Source of the DNA: Ovis canadensis | Taxonomy: Eukaryota; Chordata; Mammalia; Artiodactyla; Bovidae | NCBI RefSeq assembly: GCF_042477335.2 | Contig: NC_091245.1 | Location: 112,626,501 to 112,690,500 of the forward strand | DNA: 64,000 nt | Direction of reading: 5' to 3' | Shown: piece after piece, positions 47,812 through 61,800 of the stretch | Position numbering within the stretch: position 1 is the first letter of the stretch | Layout: every line of letters starts with the position of its first letter | The notes under the pieces: model-generated | The model's database searches: none | What the model was told of the DNA's origin: nothing | What the model saw: only the letters and a program-made list of their open reading frames with translations | Program-made: the position numbers and the translations under genes

Positions 47812-50800
47812 GTGAGTGCAACAAGATTTTCTTATTTTTCTGACTGTCCACCCCATCCTGGGTGTAGCTCCAGGCTCCTGGCTCCACTCTGGACCTCTGG
47901 CTCAACTCAGCAGGCTCTGTCACTCACGTAATATTGCTTTTTGTTTCCTGTGGTATCTGAATCACCCAGGGCTGAAAGAGACTGGAGGGACAGGAGAAGG
48001 GATGACTTTGGGGGTTGACTGCTCTTCTGACTGTCCCAGGGAAGGAAGGGTTGAGAGAAGTGGTGCTGGGTATCAGGAAGACCTGTGTTTTAACCTGGAG
48101 TCTGCCATGTATTAGATGAAGAATGTCATCTTCTCCAGACCTCAGCTCTCCCTCATTGTGAGAGTAATTTTAAAAACCAAATGAGATGGTGAGATGGTAC
48201 AAGTGTATATTTCTTTACTTACAAATATGTATTTTAAATATTTTTATTTAAATATATTTATAACATTTATACATATATTTTTCTATGCTTTATATTTTCA
48301 TTGTTGTTTAGTTGCTAAGTCATGTCCAACTGTTTTGTGATCACATGGGCTGTAGCCTGCCATGCTCCTCTGTCCATGGTATTTCCCAGGCAAGAATACT
48401 GGAGTAGGCTGCCATTTCTGTCTCCAGGGCATCTTCCTGAGCCAAGGATCTAACCTGCATCTGCTGCACTGGCAGGCAGTTTCTTTGCCACTGAGCCACC
48501 AGGGAAGCCCATGTTTCATATTTATGTCAATATAAATATATGTTATTCAGAAAAGTATTTTAAATGATTTTGCATTTAACAATCATTTTAATGACAGAGA
48601 ACATTTGAATTTTCTCTCTTAACCCAAGCAATGCAATCAGTCTCTGCTTAGAAAACCAATCCTTTCCTCCCCACCACCAGACCTCTTGAAGCATCAACAG
48701 ACTCTTGCCCTCCTTGAGTTCATTAGAAGTTTCCATTTTTAGGAAGCACATGGTCCTGGTATAGAGCCCCACTTTAAAAACCACTCCTGAACAGAAGTGG
48801 TGATCAGAAGTGGAACTTGGGGATGGTGACACGGGGGGAAACATGGCAGGACTTTTCACAACCCAGGTGCTCACTTGAAACCTGACCTGGGGCAGCGGGT
48901 TGCAAGTGTGAGCCCTGCTCCAAGAGACTGTGGCAGCCTGCATGCTATACCTCCTGTGATTGAAAGGACAATCCAAGATTGTTCTAGAGCTTCCAGGAAG
49001 AAGGACCATGGAAGCAGTGCTGCCCTGGACAAGGAGTCCTGAGTTTGATAGTGACTATATTATTGTGAATAGGTTTCTTGGCCTCTGAAACTTTTTGCTT
49101 ACAAATACGTAACAGAAAATGAAACCTAACTTGCAAATTATTGTGATGTTTTAAATGAGATATCAAATGCAAAACAAGATAATAATAAATCACCATTTAT
49201 TAAGCTCCTATTACACAAGGCATTTCTCATACAATTTCCTCACAAGTTTACAAGATAGATAGTATTATCCCCAAAATGTAGGCTCTGAGAGGTCAAATGT
49301 CTTAGGCAAGAGGAGGTAGAGCAGAGACTGTTTCCAAAGCTAGTGCTCATTTCATCACAGCAAACTAACTGGATAACACTGTACTCCGAGGAAAAGTGCT
49401 TGATAAACGTGTACTTGAGCTGAATCTTCCCCAGGGATTCCTTCCCTCTCCAGGTACATGAAGCCAATGTAGGTGCTGGAAATGCCCAAGAAGAATAGGT
49501 AACTCCATTGTCAGAATGTGGATGCACCAACCAAGAATTACCCTAGCCAAATTCAGAGGGGCTAAGGAGTAACTCTTGCAGCCTCAGTATTCTTATCTGG
49601 AAAATGGGCACAATTTTATGGTGATTCTATTATACCGTAGTGTTGAGGAGAAAGTCAATGAAATGAAATTTTAAAAAGTGGGTGAGACGGTATTGGGGAG
49701 GTGTTGAAAAAGACAAGATGAGAAAAACAAGAAGGAAGGTTTGGGAGGTGACAACTCACAGGAAAATCATGTGGCAAAGGGGAGGAGCTATGGTCCCTTC
49801 TTGTTATGAAGAGCATCTTTGGGTTGACTCTCCTGGTGCAAAAAATATCTTGGCCATGACAGAAAGCAAAAGGTCTTCTCTCCCAGCTCCCTCCACTTCC
49901 AAAAGTAGGTGGGAATGCTCACTGTAGGAGCTATCTCCCTGTGAGATGGCTGGACATACTCTTTTGTTGTGCATTAGCCAGTGACTGATGTGTATGCATT
50001 AGGGTCCAGACCATCTTATAAGAAGCTTAACTTGTGAGAAGCCACCCAAAAGAGGTTTGGGGAAATCTCACTTTTAGCCATTCTTGTAGAAATGAAACCA
50101 AAAAATAGGAAGCGTTCTCAAAGCCTGTCTCTTATACCACTACTGCCTGTTTCCCCTGGGCCCCCCACCGTGGTTCAGACTGCTTTGTGCTTCTCAAGAA
50201 CAGCCTTCACATCTGTATTCACCCTTCACCCTCACCCAAATTCTGGTGAATAAAGGTTATGCCTTTTCTCCTATGAGTCTTTAGAATACTGAAACTCAAA
50301 GCAGTAGTGGGAGGCAGAAGCGGAAAGAATGAGGGTCTTTAGAGGAGGCCGAGGAACAAATTATCTCCTCTTGTCACATCTGCCACTTTCCAGTTTGGGG
50401 TCTTGGGAAAGTGACTCAGCATCTTGGAGCCCCAGTTTCTTTATCTATAAAGTGCAGTTTAACCTCTATCACACAGAGTTGCTTTGAGGATCAAGAAAGT
50501 ACTCATAATACCAAGTATTCATTGCTGGAGTTATTGCCACAGAGAAACCAGAATGGAACTCAAGTCTCCTGACACCCAGTTAGCTCAGAGTTCTTTTTTA
50601 CACTGCTCCAAGCTGCCTGAGAGGAGAGGTCATCTCCACTCATCCCTGGATGAGATCCCAGACCCCATCACCACGGGATCTGGAACCTAATGCCTGTAGA
50701 TCAGTCATCTCCTAACTCACAGCAAAATGGTATGTCTAGTCAACTACCAGGGGAATAGCTCCTTCTGGGAAATTTAAAGTGGAAAATAAAATGACAATCC

Positions 50801-53800
50801 TGGTGGAATTTCAAGGGGTTAAGTGTGAGAAAGAGTTGAAGACTTTCTCAGGGAAGGGCTTTGAAGTAGGCTTTATGAGTATTAAATATGATTTTGATGG
50901 ACAGAGAAAAGGATAAAGCACCAACAACAGCATGAGTTAGGACATAAACGGGGGGTCAGCTGAGGGGGGAGTCTTGGTTGCTTGTCTGCTGGTTAAGTGA
51001 GTGGCCATCCAAGGCTTCATATCATCCCACAGCATCAACTTTTGCTTGCCTAGGAGCAAAAATCCTGGGCTTCTCTAGATACAATCAACCTGGGATGTGT
51101 GATGCCTCTGAACTAATGCCAGAGGAAGGCTACTACTTGAGTTGAGTGCCTGTCAGTCTTATCCAAACCATTTTGCTGCTACAAAATGAGGAGGGAATGA
51201 AATGGATGCAGAGGAGGAAAGTTACAGTATTCACTGCACTGATCCAGGTGGGAATCTCACGGGGCCCAAACCTCCAGGCCTTGTAGATAAACGGAAATAG
51301 CCACCCATTCTCTAGGCTCTTCTGATCACACATGTTACATCCCCCATCCCCCACTGTGTGTTCCCTAAGTACCTGTCACTTCTCGTTTCACAACACATGT
51401 TGTTACTTATTTAATGACTCTCTTCCAGCTCCATGAGTGCAAGGATCATGATTATTTTGCTCCCCATTTATACCCTCCAGTTCCTAATCATATCTGGCCA
51501 AAATATGGAGCTAAACAAACTCTTGTTAAAAGAAGGAATGACTGAATGAGCAGAGCATGACCTACCTAGATGTGGTAAAACCCTACAGAGGGCCACACAC
51601 TGAAGGTGGGGAAGCCATTCAAGAAAGGGAAGCTTTAGTTTTGTCTTAACACCTGAGAAGAGAAGTGTCTTGTTTCTGGATCAAGAAACAGTCAACTGGG
51701 AAGAGGAAGCAAAATTGGTTAGGATTCGCCAGTCCAGCCCCCTAACCTCTGAGCTCACATATGGGAATGGCATGGAACCACCTTCCTCCTTTATGGTGCT
51801 TCTTCTCATCCTGAAGATACAATAAAGCCAGAACAATGTCCTCCATCTAGGTTCCCGCTGGCAATTTGCACTATATTGCCCTCCAGTTTCATTCTAACAA
51901 GGAACAATTGAATTTGAAGACATTTTTTTATATCTTCACAATATTCACATTTCTTAAAATGTACCCTGGGGAGATAGAACTACATATGTAGAGACATAAA
52001 AAGAACAATTATTTACTCTTGGCTTAAGTGCTGCATGAGTGCTAAACCACTAAAGTCACACTCTTATAGTTTTATCACGTCCCCAACTTAAACATCCCCC
52101 CAACATCTCAAGTGAAAAAAATATATACTGAAATGAACCCTAATCTGGGAAAATCACCTACTTAGCAGCAAGTCATAGCCAGTCTTTACTTGACTTCAAA
52201 ATACTCACCCCTTCCATCTTGCGATTGAAGTAAAAGAACGAATGCATTCATCGATAAATCAAAAATTCAAAATAAAAGTAATTTTTGTCTGTAATATTTA
52301 CTGGGACTATTCTGACACCTCATGAGATGACCAAAGAGAAAGCAATGAAAAATCATCTTTCCCTTAGTATTAGAGAAGCAAGGAGGCAATTAAAAAAAAA
52401 AGTCTGGTTAACAAGGTGATTTGACAAAGGCTTGAGTGATCCAAAGTATATATCCACTGACTGATAAATTATAGAGAGGGAAATGTTTTAAAGCAAAAAC
52501 CAACTCCTAAAGATCATTCACCCAGGAAGAGAAACCAGTTCTTGCAGAGATAAATTTAACAAATAAGTTGGTTAAGATCCAAGACCTGTAATCAGAGGAC
52601 TAGGTCAACATTTGGTAGCAACAGATTCCCTTACTCTGGGGCATTGATAGAACTGCTTGCCCCTGAAGGAAGATCAAGAAAGGACTTGAATGGGAAATTG
52701 GGATTCAATGAGGCCCCTGGGCTTCAGAGTGGACACCTAAACCCTTGAGGGAACTGAGGATGGGGAGTAATGGAAAGGCCTGGAGCTGTAACAAATGCCA
52801 AGGGACCTTCAAACTGAGCTGTAGTGTAAAGAGTTCAGGCTCCAGGGATGGAATGACATTGGGTTAAACCCTCAAATTATCACCTGCTAGCTTTGTGTTC
52901 TTGGACAAGTTACTTGAGGTTTTTTTTTTGTTTTTTTTTTAAATCAAATCCAGTTTACAAACTTTTGCTATGAAGGGCCAAATAGTAAATATTTTAAGTT
53001 TTGCAGGCAGTATGATTTTTATCACAACTATCCAATTCAACCTTTGTAGTGGAAAAGCAGTCATAGACTGCTGCTATGGAAAGAACGTGGCTGAGTTCCA
53101 ATAAAACTTTATTTTCAAAACAGGGGCAGACCAGATTTGGCCCATGGCCTATAAGGTTGCTGATCCCTGATAAAAGGATCAAAACTAATTTTCAGGATTG
53201 CTCTAAGTCACAGGTATAATATTTACAAAAAAAGACATTTGACATAGAATAAACCCTTAGTAACAGCAATATAGTTATTTGGGAATAATACTTTCTAGGG
53301 TAGTTGAGTTGGAGAAAGCAATGGCACCCCACTCCAGTACTCTTGCCTGGAGAATCCTATGGATGGAGGAGCCTGGTAGGCTGCAGTCCATGGGGTCGCT
53401 AAGAGTTGGACACAACTGAGCAACTTCACTTTGACTTTCCACTTTCATGCATTGGAGAAGGAAATGGCAACCCACTCCAGTGTTCTTGCCTGGAGAATCC
53501 CAGGGACGGTAGAGCCTGATGGGCTGCCGTCTATGGGGTCGCACAGAGTCGGACATGACTGAGCGACTTAGCAGCAGCAACAGCAGGGTAGTTGAGTGTT
53601 AATAGGAACTATAATTTTAGATAAAAATCTTCTTTTGGTATCTCAGATGGTAAAGAATTTGCCTGCAATATGGGAGACCTGGGTTTGGTCCTTATGTTGG
53701 GAAGATCTCCTGGAGAAGGGAATGGCTACCCACTCCAGTATTCTTGCCTGGAGAATCCCATGGACAGAGAAGCCTGGCGGGCTATAGTCCATGGGGTAGC

Positions 53801-56800
53801 AAACAGTCAGACATGACTGAGCAACTAACACTTTCACTTTCAGGCTTTCATGAGTTTAGATATCGGAATAAGACAGTTGCAGGAATTTGTGTTTTACTGG
53901 AAGAGTTATGAGTCGCATGAGTGCTGAGGTGGTAGAAAATACTATGGCAGGAGATCTATCTGTGAAACAAAAAAGAACCTGAATGCTTGGTCAATCACAC
54001 AGGCCCAATTAGGCACAGTGCCTGGGACCCACATAAGTTTTCATTTTGATATTTTTTTGAAACCTGAAGAAAAAATATTGCAATAATAATGACTATGTAG
54101 TAATAAATCTAACAGGTGTTAACATTCATTTTTATACCAACACAGCACAAAATATAAATTTTAATATTTTATGGAAGAATGACCAACTAGGAAGGAAAAA
54201 TAACTTTGGGTTTTTACTTTCACAGAGAACATCTTTAAGGAGAAGATTTTGGTTCTGGTTTTAGTTTTTCCACTATTTCTGAACCTTGAATAACTTCCAC
54301 TATTGAGTTTTCTCATTTGTAAAATATGCTCTGTAAGGTCTTAACCCTATGATTACTGAGGTCGTGTCTGCCTCTTACCATGTATTTCAGTAAGTCACTT
54401 AACCTCATTGTGGCTGTGGTTCCTGGTCTGTAAAATGAGACTGGGGAAAAAAAAAATTCTTCCTCTAAGCATTGGTTTGGGTTACATGAGATCAGAGTAG
54501 GGGCTTTCAAACCGCTAGTCCTTATCTAAGTTCCCTCACTGCTATATCCAGAGGCCAACCTTCAGATCTTAATAGGTAGAAGGTGACTTATTCCTCATAC
54601 TTGTTTACTAGAAATACTCACTTGACCACTTCTGGAAGCTTTTTCAGCAGCCATTCTTAGCTATTTTTCACCTGGAGACAAAAAATCAGTGATGGTTGTT
54701 TGCAAGTCATGCTTTTTGAGGTGAATTAATATTGCAGTGAAATAAAAATTGGGGAAACAGTGGGCATTAAAACCCTACTACAATTCCCAATAGTCCAGAG
54801 TAAGCATTACAAGGTAGCCTGGGCATATTCCAGAGCTCCCAGTCACTCATTTTTTTCCTTTTCACTCAAGAAACTGGAACTGGATACTGGAACTCAAGTG
54901 AATGAGAACCTCATTTGGGCATGATCTTGAATTCCCTCCATTCTATTATAAAATAGAAAAATATTCCATTGTGTATATAGACCACAACTTCTTTATCGAT
55001 TCATCTGTTGATGGACATCTAGGTTGCTTCCATGTTCTAGCTATTGTAAATAGTGCTTCAATGAACAATGGGATACAAGTGTCTTTTTCAATTTTGATTT
55101 CCTCAAGGTATAGGCCTAGGAGTGGGAATCCTGGGTCATATGGTGGTTTTATTCCTAGTTTTTTAAAGAATCTCCATAGAGTCTTCCATAGGGGCTGTAT
55201 CAATTTACATTCCCAGCAGTGCAAGAGCATTCCCTTTTCTCCACACCTTCTCCAGCATTTATTGTTTGTAGACTATTTGATGATGGCCATTCTGACTGGT
55301 GTGAGGTGATATTACCATATGTAAAATAGATAGCTAATGGGAATTTGCTGTATGGCTCAGGAAACTCAAACAGGGGCTCTGTATCAACCTAGAGGGGTGG
55401 GAATGGGAGTGAGATGGGAGGGAGCTCCAAAAGGGAGGGGATATATGTATACCTATGGCTAATTCATGTTGAGGTCTGACAGAAAATAGCAAAATTCTGT
55501 AAAGCAGTTATCCTTTAATAAAAAAATTATTAATTTTAAAAAATAGAAAAATAAATCATCCTCAAAATTCTATGTTACCATTGTCTTTAAGAACTTATAG
55601 CTTTTTTCTCAATGCTCTGGCTTGTGCTTGAGAACCTCTGCCCCAGGTCACATAGGCTGCTACCTTCCTCATCTGCATCAAAATTGGCTCTCCCAGGAGT
55701 ATCTTGGAAGTCCTAAGTGGAGCTTAAACAGTAACCTCCCTACTTGTCCCTCTACAGGAACTTGTCAAGGCTGGAGCTGGGTTTCATGGTGTGCCTCAGA
55801 GCTTGGTCTCTTCAACCAGAGGTCTCTGGAAATGGGGTGGATTTACCTGCCATCACCCCTTTCAGGCAGCGAGTTCTGACCTCAATGTCTTTGTGTGAGG
55901 AGGTCCCAAAAGGTTTCCTGGGGCTGGTTAGGTTAGACTGAAAGGCTTTCTTGGGACCTTTCCAAGACCCAAAGGGAGTGAGTAATTGGTGGCAAAGGCA
56001 GGGACTCAGGTTTACTTTATGGTTCTCTGTTTTGCAGGGCCAGCAGCCTCTGGAATCCCAAAGAAGCTGGTTGGTGCCATTGGTGGGTCTGTGATTTTCC
56101 CTCTGAATCTCTCAGTAAATCTAGTTGACAGCATTATCTGGGTCTTCAATTCAACCACTCTCGTCATCATACAGCCAAAAACGGCAGACAAAAACGCCCT
56201 TATCATAGTGACCCAAAAGCGTAACATGGAAAGAGTGAATTTCCCACATGAAGGCTACTCCCTGAAGCTCAGCAGACTGACGAAGAATGACTCAGGTGTC
56301 TACCGTGTGGAGATACACAACTCAACCCTCCAGGATCCCCTCACCCAAGAGTATGAGCTGCATGTCTATGGTGAGCAGAATCAGGTCCAAAGGTGGATGA
56401 CTGCCTTCATAAAGTGGTGAACTCCCTGATATTGAAGCTGTTCAAACAAAGACTGGATGTCTATTCGGTTGTCTATTTCTCTTACAGAGTACCTGTCAAA
56501 GCCCAAAGTCATCATAGGTCTGCAGGAGAATAAGAATGGCACCTGTGTAACCAATCTCACATGTTCCATGGAACATGGAGAAGAGGATGTAACTTACAGC
56601 TGGAAGTCTCTGGACCAGGCAACCAATGAATCCCACAGGGGCTCCATCCTTCCCATATCCTGGAGGTGGGAGAAAAGTGACATGACCTTCATCTGCATGG
56701 CCAGTAACCCCATCAGCAGCAACTCCTCAAACCCTATCTTTGCCCAGAATCTCTGTGAAGGTGACTGTCTCTCCTGTTTCTCCAGGAGCCCCTGTTCTTA

Positions 56801-58807
56801 AGACCTATATCTTCTACTCCTGGTTCCCATGTGAACAAACCTTTTGTGAAAACTAGAAGCCCTGGGGAAATCATCAGACTGGGAGGGAGGTTGCAATTGC
56901 TCCAAAAGCTGTGCCATTTTCCCTAGCTGACTCTTCTCCTTGCCCTGTGCCCCCACCCATTCTCTTTCTAAAGGTGCTGCTGGGGGCCAGACTCCCTATG
57001 TGATCCTCTATGTCCTGTTGTCACTCTTCCTGCTCTGTTCCCTCACGCTGGTGTTAATTATTTTGATCATACGAAGAGAAAGGAAAAAAGGTAGAGTATG
57101 TACTGTTTACCTCAATCTTTTCCCTCATTCATTTAACAAGCATATGTTGGACTGTGTGCCAAGCTTCGTACCTGGCACTAAGGATGCAGAAATGAAGAAG
57201 CCACAGTCTGTCCTAAAGGACAGCACCATCCATTGGCACTTGGTTCTGGAGTGGAGAGAATACTTTAATTTCTATCCTGAGACCAAGGTCTTCTCAGTCC
57301 CTTCTCCAGTGCCTGCCTTCTCCTTCCCCCCAGAGGGACTTGCTAGTGTAGCCCTTCTGCTGACACAGGCCCCACACAGCTGACTCTGCTACCCTGACTG
57401 GGAGGCCATGGCCTCCAACACTGAGAGCCACAGACCAGCACACTCCAGTCAGCCCATCCCTGTCAGAGCCCCCACCCATCCCAATTCCCTCCACTGGATC
57501 AACTCCAGAGATTTCTCTTTCCTCCCCACCTCAGTTTAGATACATTCCTCTTGGAGAAGGCATTGTCTGTCTTTCTGCATGCTATACCCCATGTCCCTAA
57601 ACCCTGCTGATTTGTCTTTTTGGGTTCCCACTGATACCGTCCGCTCAGGGTATCAGGGAGGGACCTAAGCATTGGTTAGGAATGAACTGCAGACACTGAG
57701 ATCTTCTTTCCCTCCTGGAAACACTGAGGAAGAATTTATGATCTCCTCTGCTTCCTATTTAGAGTTTGGGAAGCAAAGTGATGAGGGTTACTAGTTCATC
57801 TTGGAGTTTTCCTGGGTTTAGCATTGAAAGTCTCATGTTCTGGAAAACCCTTCAGTTATAGGAAAATCAGGATGCTTGATAATCACCCTAAGTGGGTTAT
57901 TCAAATGGGATGGTGGACCAATAGGGGTGGCTAGTGGAAAGAGGATCAGCTCTGATTCTCTCTCAACTTATTTTCAGAGATCATTGAAGAGAAGAAGGAA
58001 CTGGACACTCATCAGGAAACTCTTCACTTCCCTCCCATTTCTGAAGAGATGCCCGAGTATGATACAATCTCTAATTTTAATGTGAGTTATTTCCCATTTT
58101 TTCTGGGGCCTGATTCTCCTCTGAGTCCCTCCTTTGTTTAGTTGAGCTTTTTCCAAGGGCAGCATGAAAAATAAGAATGTGTAACCCTTGAAACCCAATG
58201 CACTTTATCTCTTCTATGTTTATGGATTCTTTCCTGTGCAGGAATTGATGGCCTTTGGTTTTGACTCAGCCAGGAATGCTAACACTGTGATCCATGGAAT
58301 CACCCCTCTCCGCCACCCCCCCCCCCCCCGACCCTGGCCCCGGCACAATGGCCACTGAACAGGCCTGATTCCTTTTGTATAGGAAGGAGGATATAGAAAT
58401 GTGATTTTAACATGATATTTTAGTTATGGTGTCAGAAGATGGGCTTCAGAGATGCTTTTTCCTCTGAGGCAATTCAAGGAACCAGCAGGGCTCAGATGTT
58501 CCACACCCAAGACTTCCCACGTGTGGGTCATCAAGCTTCAGTGACCACAAGGTTAACTCAAAGAAAACTCTTTGAAAAGAAAATCTCAAGATAAAGTTGA
58601 AATTAATCCAAAAAATGAGACAAGTTGGGGACTTCACTGGTGGTGCAGTGGTTAAGACTCCACACTCCGAAAGCAGAAAGCCCAGGTTCAATCCCTGGTC
58701 AGGGAGTTGGACCCCACATGCTGCAACTAAGAGAGCTTGCACCCGGCAATGAAGATCCTGTGTGCCACAACTAAGATTCAGCAGAGCTAAATTGATTAAT
58801 TGGTTAT

Positions 58808-58851
<44 letters not shown>

Positions 58852-61800
58852 GTTTTGAGACAAGAACTAGATAGACAGCTTCAAAAGGTCCCCTAGGAGC
58901 AATCATTGTAGCCAAAGCTGGGCTTGCTTCTTAGGGGTCATAGTGCTGTTTCCACATTGGCCCACTTAATGAAAGAGTTAAAGCACTTTACAGCCTCAAA
59001 AATCTTCGTGTCACTCCATCCGTCAATGCCTCTGGATCAGGATGCATCTTCTTACACTTATCTACAACTTTTCCAAGAGGAGTCATTACGTTTCCTTTTC
59101 CAAGTTGTTGATGTCCTGAGAGCTCCTTCCTTCCTCACAGGAGAGACCTCCATGTGCTCCATTCAGCCTGACTTTTGTCAAAACTGATCACTTTCCCAAC
59201 ATGCTCCTCTTCTCCTGCTCAAGACACATTCCCTGGAGACCACAGCACTGTCCTCGATGTTCAAGAATAAACTTTACTGACCCAGGATATCTTTCTCTGC
59301 CCTGGAAGGAGCTTTTGTTATTGTTGTCATCATTGTTTTATCCCTTTCTGATTTGAGTTGTTTGCAATATTAGCAGAATTATTTCAAATTATTCTTTAAT
59401 CACTTGGGAGATTCATAGCTCATGGGACTTCTTTATCTTACATATTTATTAAGTGATTTAAACAGAACACAGTTTAAAAATAATGCAGTTGCTTCTTGAA
59501 AAAAAGTCATTAATAATTACAATGGCAGTCATGGGCAAGAATACTTCTCACTCCCTGTTCCTGTTCCAGAACCCTCTCTTCCCTCTCACCATCTCTTCCC
59601 ACCTCTGCTTTCCCTTCTCCAGATTCTGGATGTCTCTTTAGCCTTGTCTATGTCTATGCGACCCAGCATGTTCAGTTCAGTTCAGTTCAGTTCAGCTGCT
59701 CAGTCGTGTCCATCTCTTTGTAACCCCATGGACTACAGCACTCCAGCCCTACCTGTCCATCACCAACTCCCTGAGTTTACTCAAACTCATGTCCATTGTG
59801 TCAGTGATGCCATCCAACCATCTCATCCTCTGTCATCCCCTTCTCCTCCTGCCTTGCCGGGGACCAGCCCCGGTGGATCCAGGGTAATTCAAACTGGGGA
59901 TGGAGTCAGCGCCCTAGGAATTAATTGCTTAATTAAAGATATGGATGGAAATTAGAAAGAAATAGTGTAGTAGGAAAATAAGTGGAGAAAAAGAGGCTGA
60001 ATAACTTGGTTTATGTGGAAAACCAATAAAACCTCGAGACAAGAGGTTTGCACTATCTATGTAGGCCACAAGTGCCTGCTTGAATAGTGGAGGGTGCCCC
60101 TCCTTGGGCTCCCTCTCATGTGGGTTTTAGAAGCCAGGGCAGGTAAGTAGACATGGCGAGCCTCCATGCTCCTGATGGGAATTCAGCCAGAAAAGAAGAG
60201 AACGAGAAAAGACCACACGGGGGAAACCAATCTTTCCAGGAACTGGTCCTGTTTCTTTATTTTCCAGGTCCACTTTTATACATTTAGTTATACATAGAGA
60301 TAAATGTAAGAAACAGAGTCACTCAGGGTCAGCTGCTCCAACCCTTATCAGCATATCTTTGTTCTTACAAAGGTCTTACATTTGTTCACAATATCTTCTG
60401 GCCTGGAGGCCGATCAACATTTTATGGTCCCACCTTACTTTCTATTGATAAAGGTTCAGTTCAGTTCAGTTCAGTTGCTCAGTCATGTCCGACTCTTTGT
60501 GACCCCATGAATTGCAGCACACCAGGCCTCCCTGTCCATCACCAACTCCTGGAGTCCACTCGGACTCACGTCCATCGAGTCAGTGATGCCATCCAGCCAT
60601 CTCATCCTCGGTCGTCCCCTTCTCCTCCTGCCCCCAATCTCTCCCAGCATCAAAGTCTTCTCCAATGAGTCAACTCTTGTCATGAGGTGGCCAAAGTACT
60701 GGAGTTTCAGCTTTAGCATCAGTCCTTCCAAAGAAATCCCAGGGCTGATCTCCTTCAGAATGGACTGGTTGGATCTCCTTGCAGTCCAAGGGACTCTCAA
60801 GAGTCTTCTCCAACACCACACTTCAAAAGCATCAATTCTTCGGTGCTCAGCCTTCTTCACAGTCCAACTCTCACATCCATACATGACCACAGGAAAAACC
60901 ATAGCCTTGACTAGATGGACCTTAGTCAGCAAAGTAATGTCTCTGCTTTTGAATATGCTATCTAGGTTGGTCATAACTTTTCTTCCAAGTAGTAAGTGTC
61001 TTTTAATTTCATGGCTGCAGTCAACATCTGCAGTGATTTTGGAGCCCCCAAAATAAAGTCTGACACTGTTTCCACTGTTTCCCCATCTATTTCCCATGAA
61101 GTGATGGGACTAGATGCCATGATCTTAGTCTTCTGAATGTTGAGCTTTAAGCCAAATTTTTCACTCTCCTCTTTCACTTTCAAGAGTCTTTTGAGTTCCT
61201 CTTCACTTTCTGCCACGAGGGTGGTGTCATCTGTTGCATATCTGAGGTTATTTATATTTCTCCTGGCAATCTTGATTCCAGCTTATGTTTCTTCCAGTCC
61301 AGCGTTTCTCATGATGTACTCTGCATAGAAGTTAAATAAGCAGGGTGACAATATACAGCCTTGACGCACTCCTTTTCCTATTTGGAACCAGTCTGTTGTT
61401 CCATGTCCAGTTCTAACTGTTGCTTCCTGACCTGCATACAGATTTCTCAAGAGGCAGATCAGGTGGTCTGGTATTCCCATCTCTTTCAGAGTTTTCCACA
61501 GTTGATTGTGATCCACACAGTCAAAGGCTTTGGCATAGTCAATAAAGCAGACATAGATGTTTTTCTGGAACTCTCTTGCTTTTTCCATGATCCAGTGGAT
61601 ACTGGCAATTTGATCTCTGGTTCCTCTGCCTTTTCTAAAACCAGCTTGAACATCAGGAAGTTCATGGTTCACATATTGTTGAAGCCTGGCTTGGAGAATT
61701 TTGAGCATTACTTTACTAGCATGTGAGATGAGTGCAATTGTGCGGTAGTTTGAGCATTCTTTGGCATTGCCTTTCTTTGGGAATGGAATGAAAACTGACC

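Larger units (their letters stand above)
47812..56037 (+). other. SLAMF7: SLAMF7 intron 1
   Basis: An 8.2 kb intron with GTGAGT donor and TTTTGCAG acceptor. It holds three Bov SINEs, an L1 with an inverted 5' part, and several MIR-like traces (about 48075-48190, 49190-49360 antisense, 49575-49675, 50380-50515, 52830-52920, 54350-54500). The stretches 48512-52900 and 53846-54949 are otherwise apparently unique. No further exon was recognised. Confidence 0.85.

Noticed and set aside
55622-55941. Open frames just upstream of SLAMF7 exon 2
   Set aside because: They lie in intron 1, have no Ig-like features, and the established exon 2 acceptor is at 56037.
57092-57383. Open-frame extension of SLAMF7 exon 4 (a shorter-tailed isoform)
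   Set aside because: A GT donor with the correct phase at 57091 joins cleanly to exon 5. Read-through coding is possible as an alternative form but has no support here.
59858-60451. A new CpG-rich regulatory region in intron 5
   Set aside because: The TG...CA ends and 6-bp target duplication show that it is half of an LTR.
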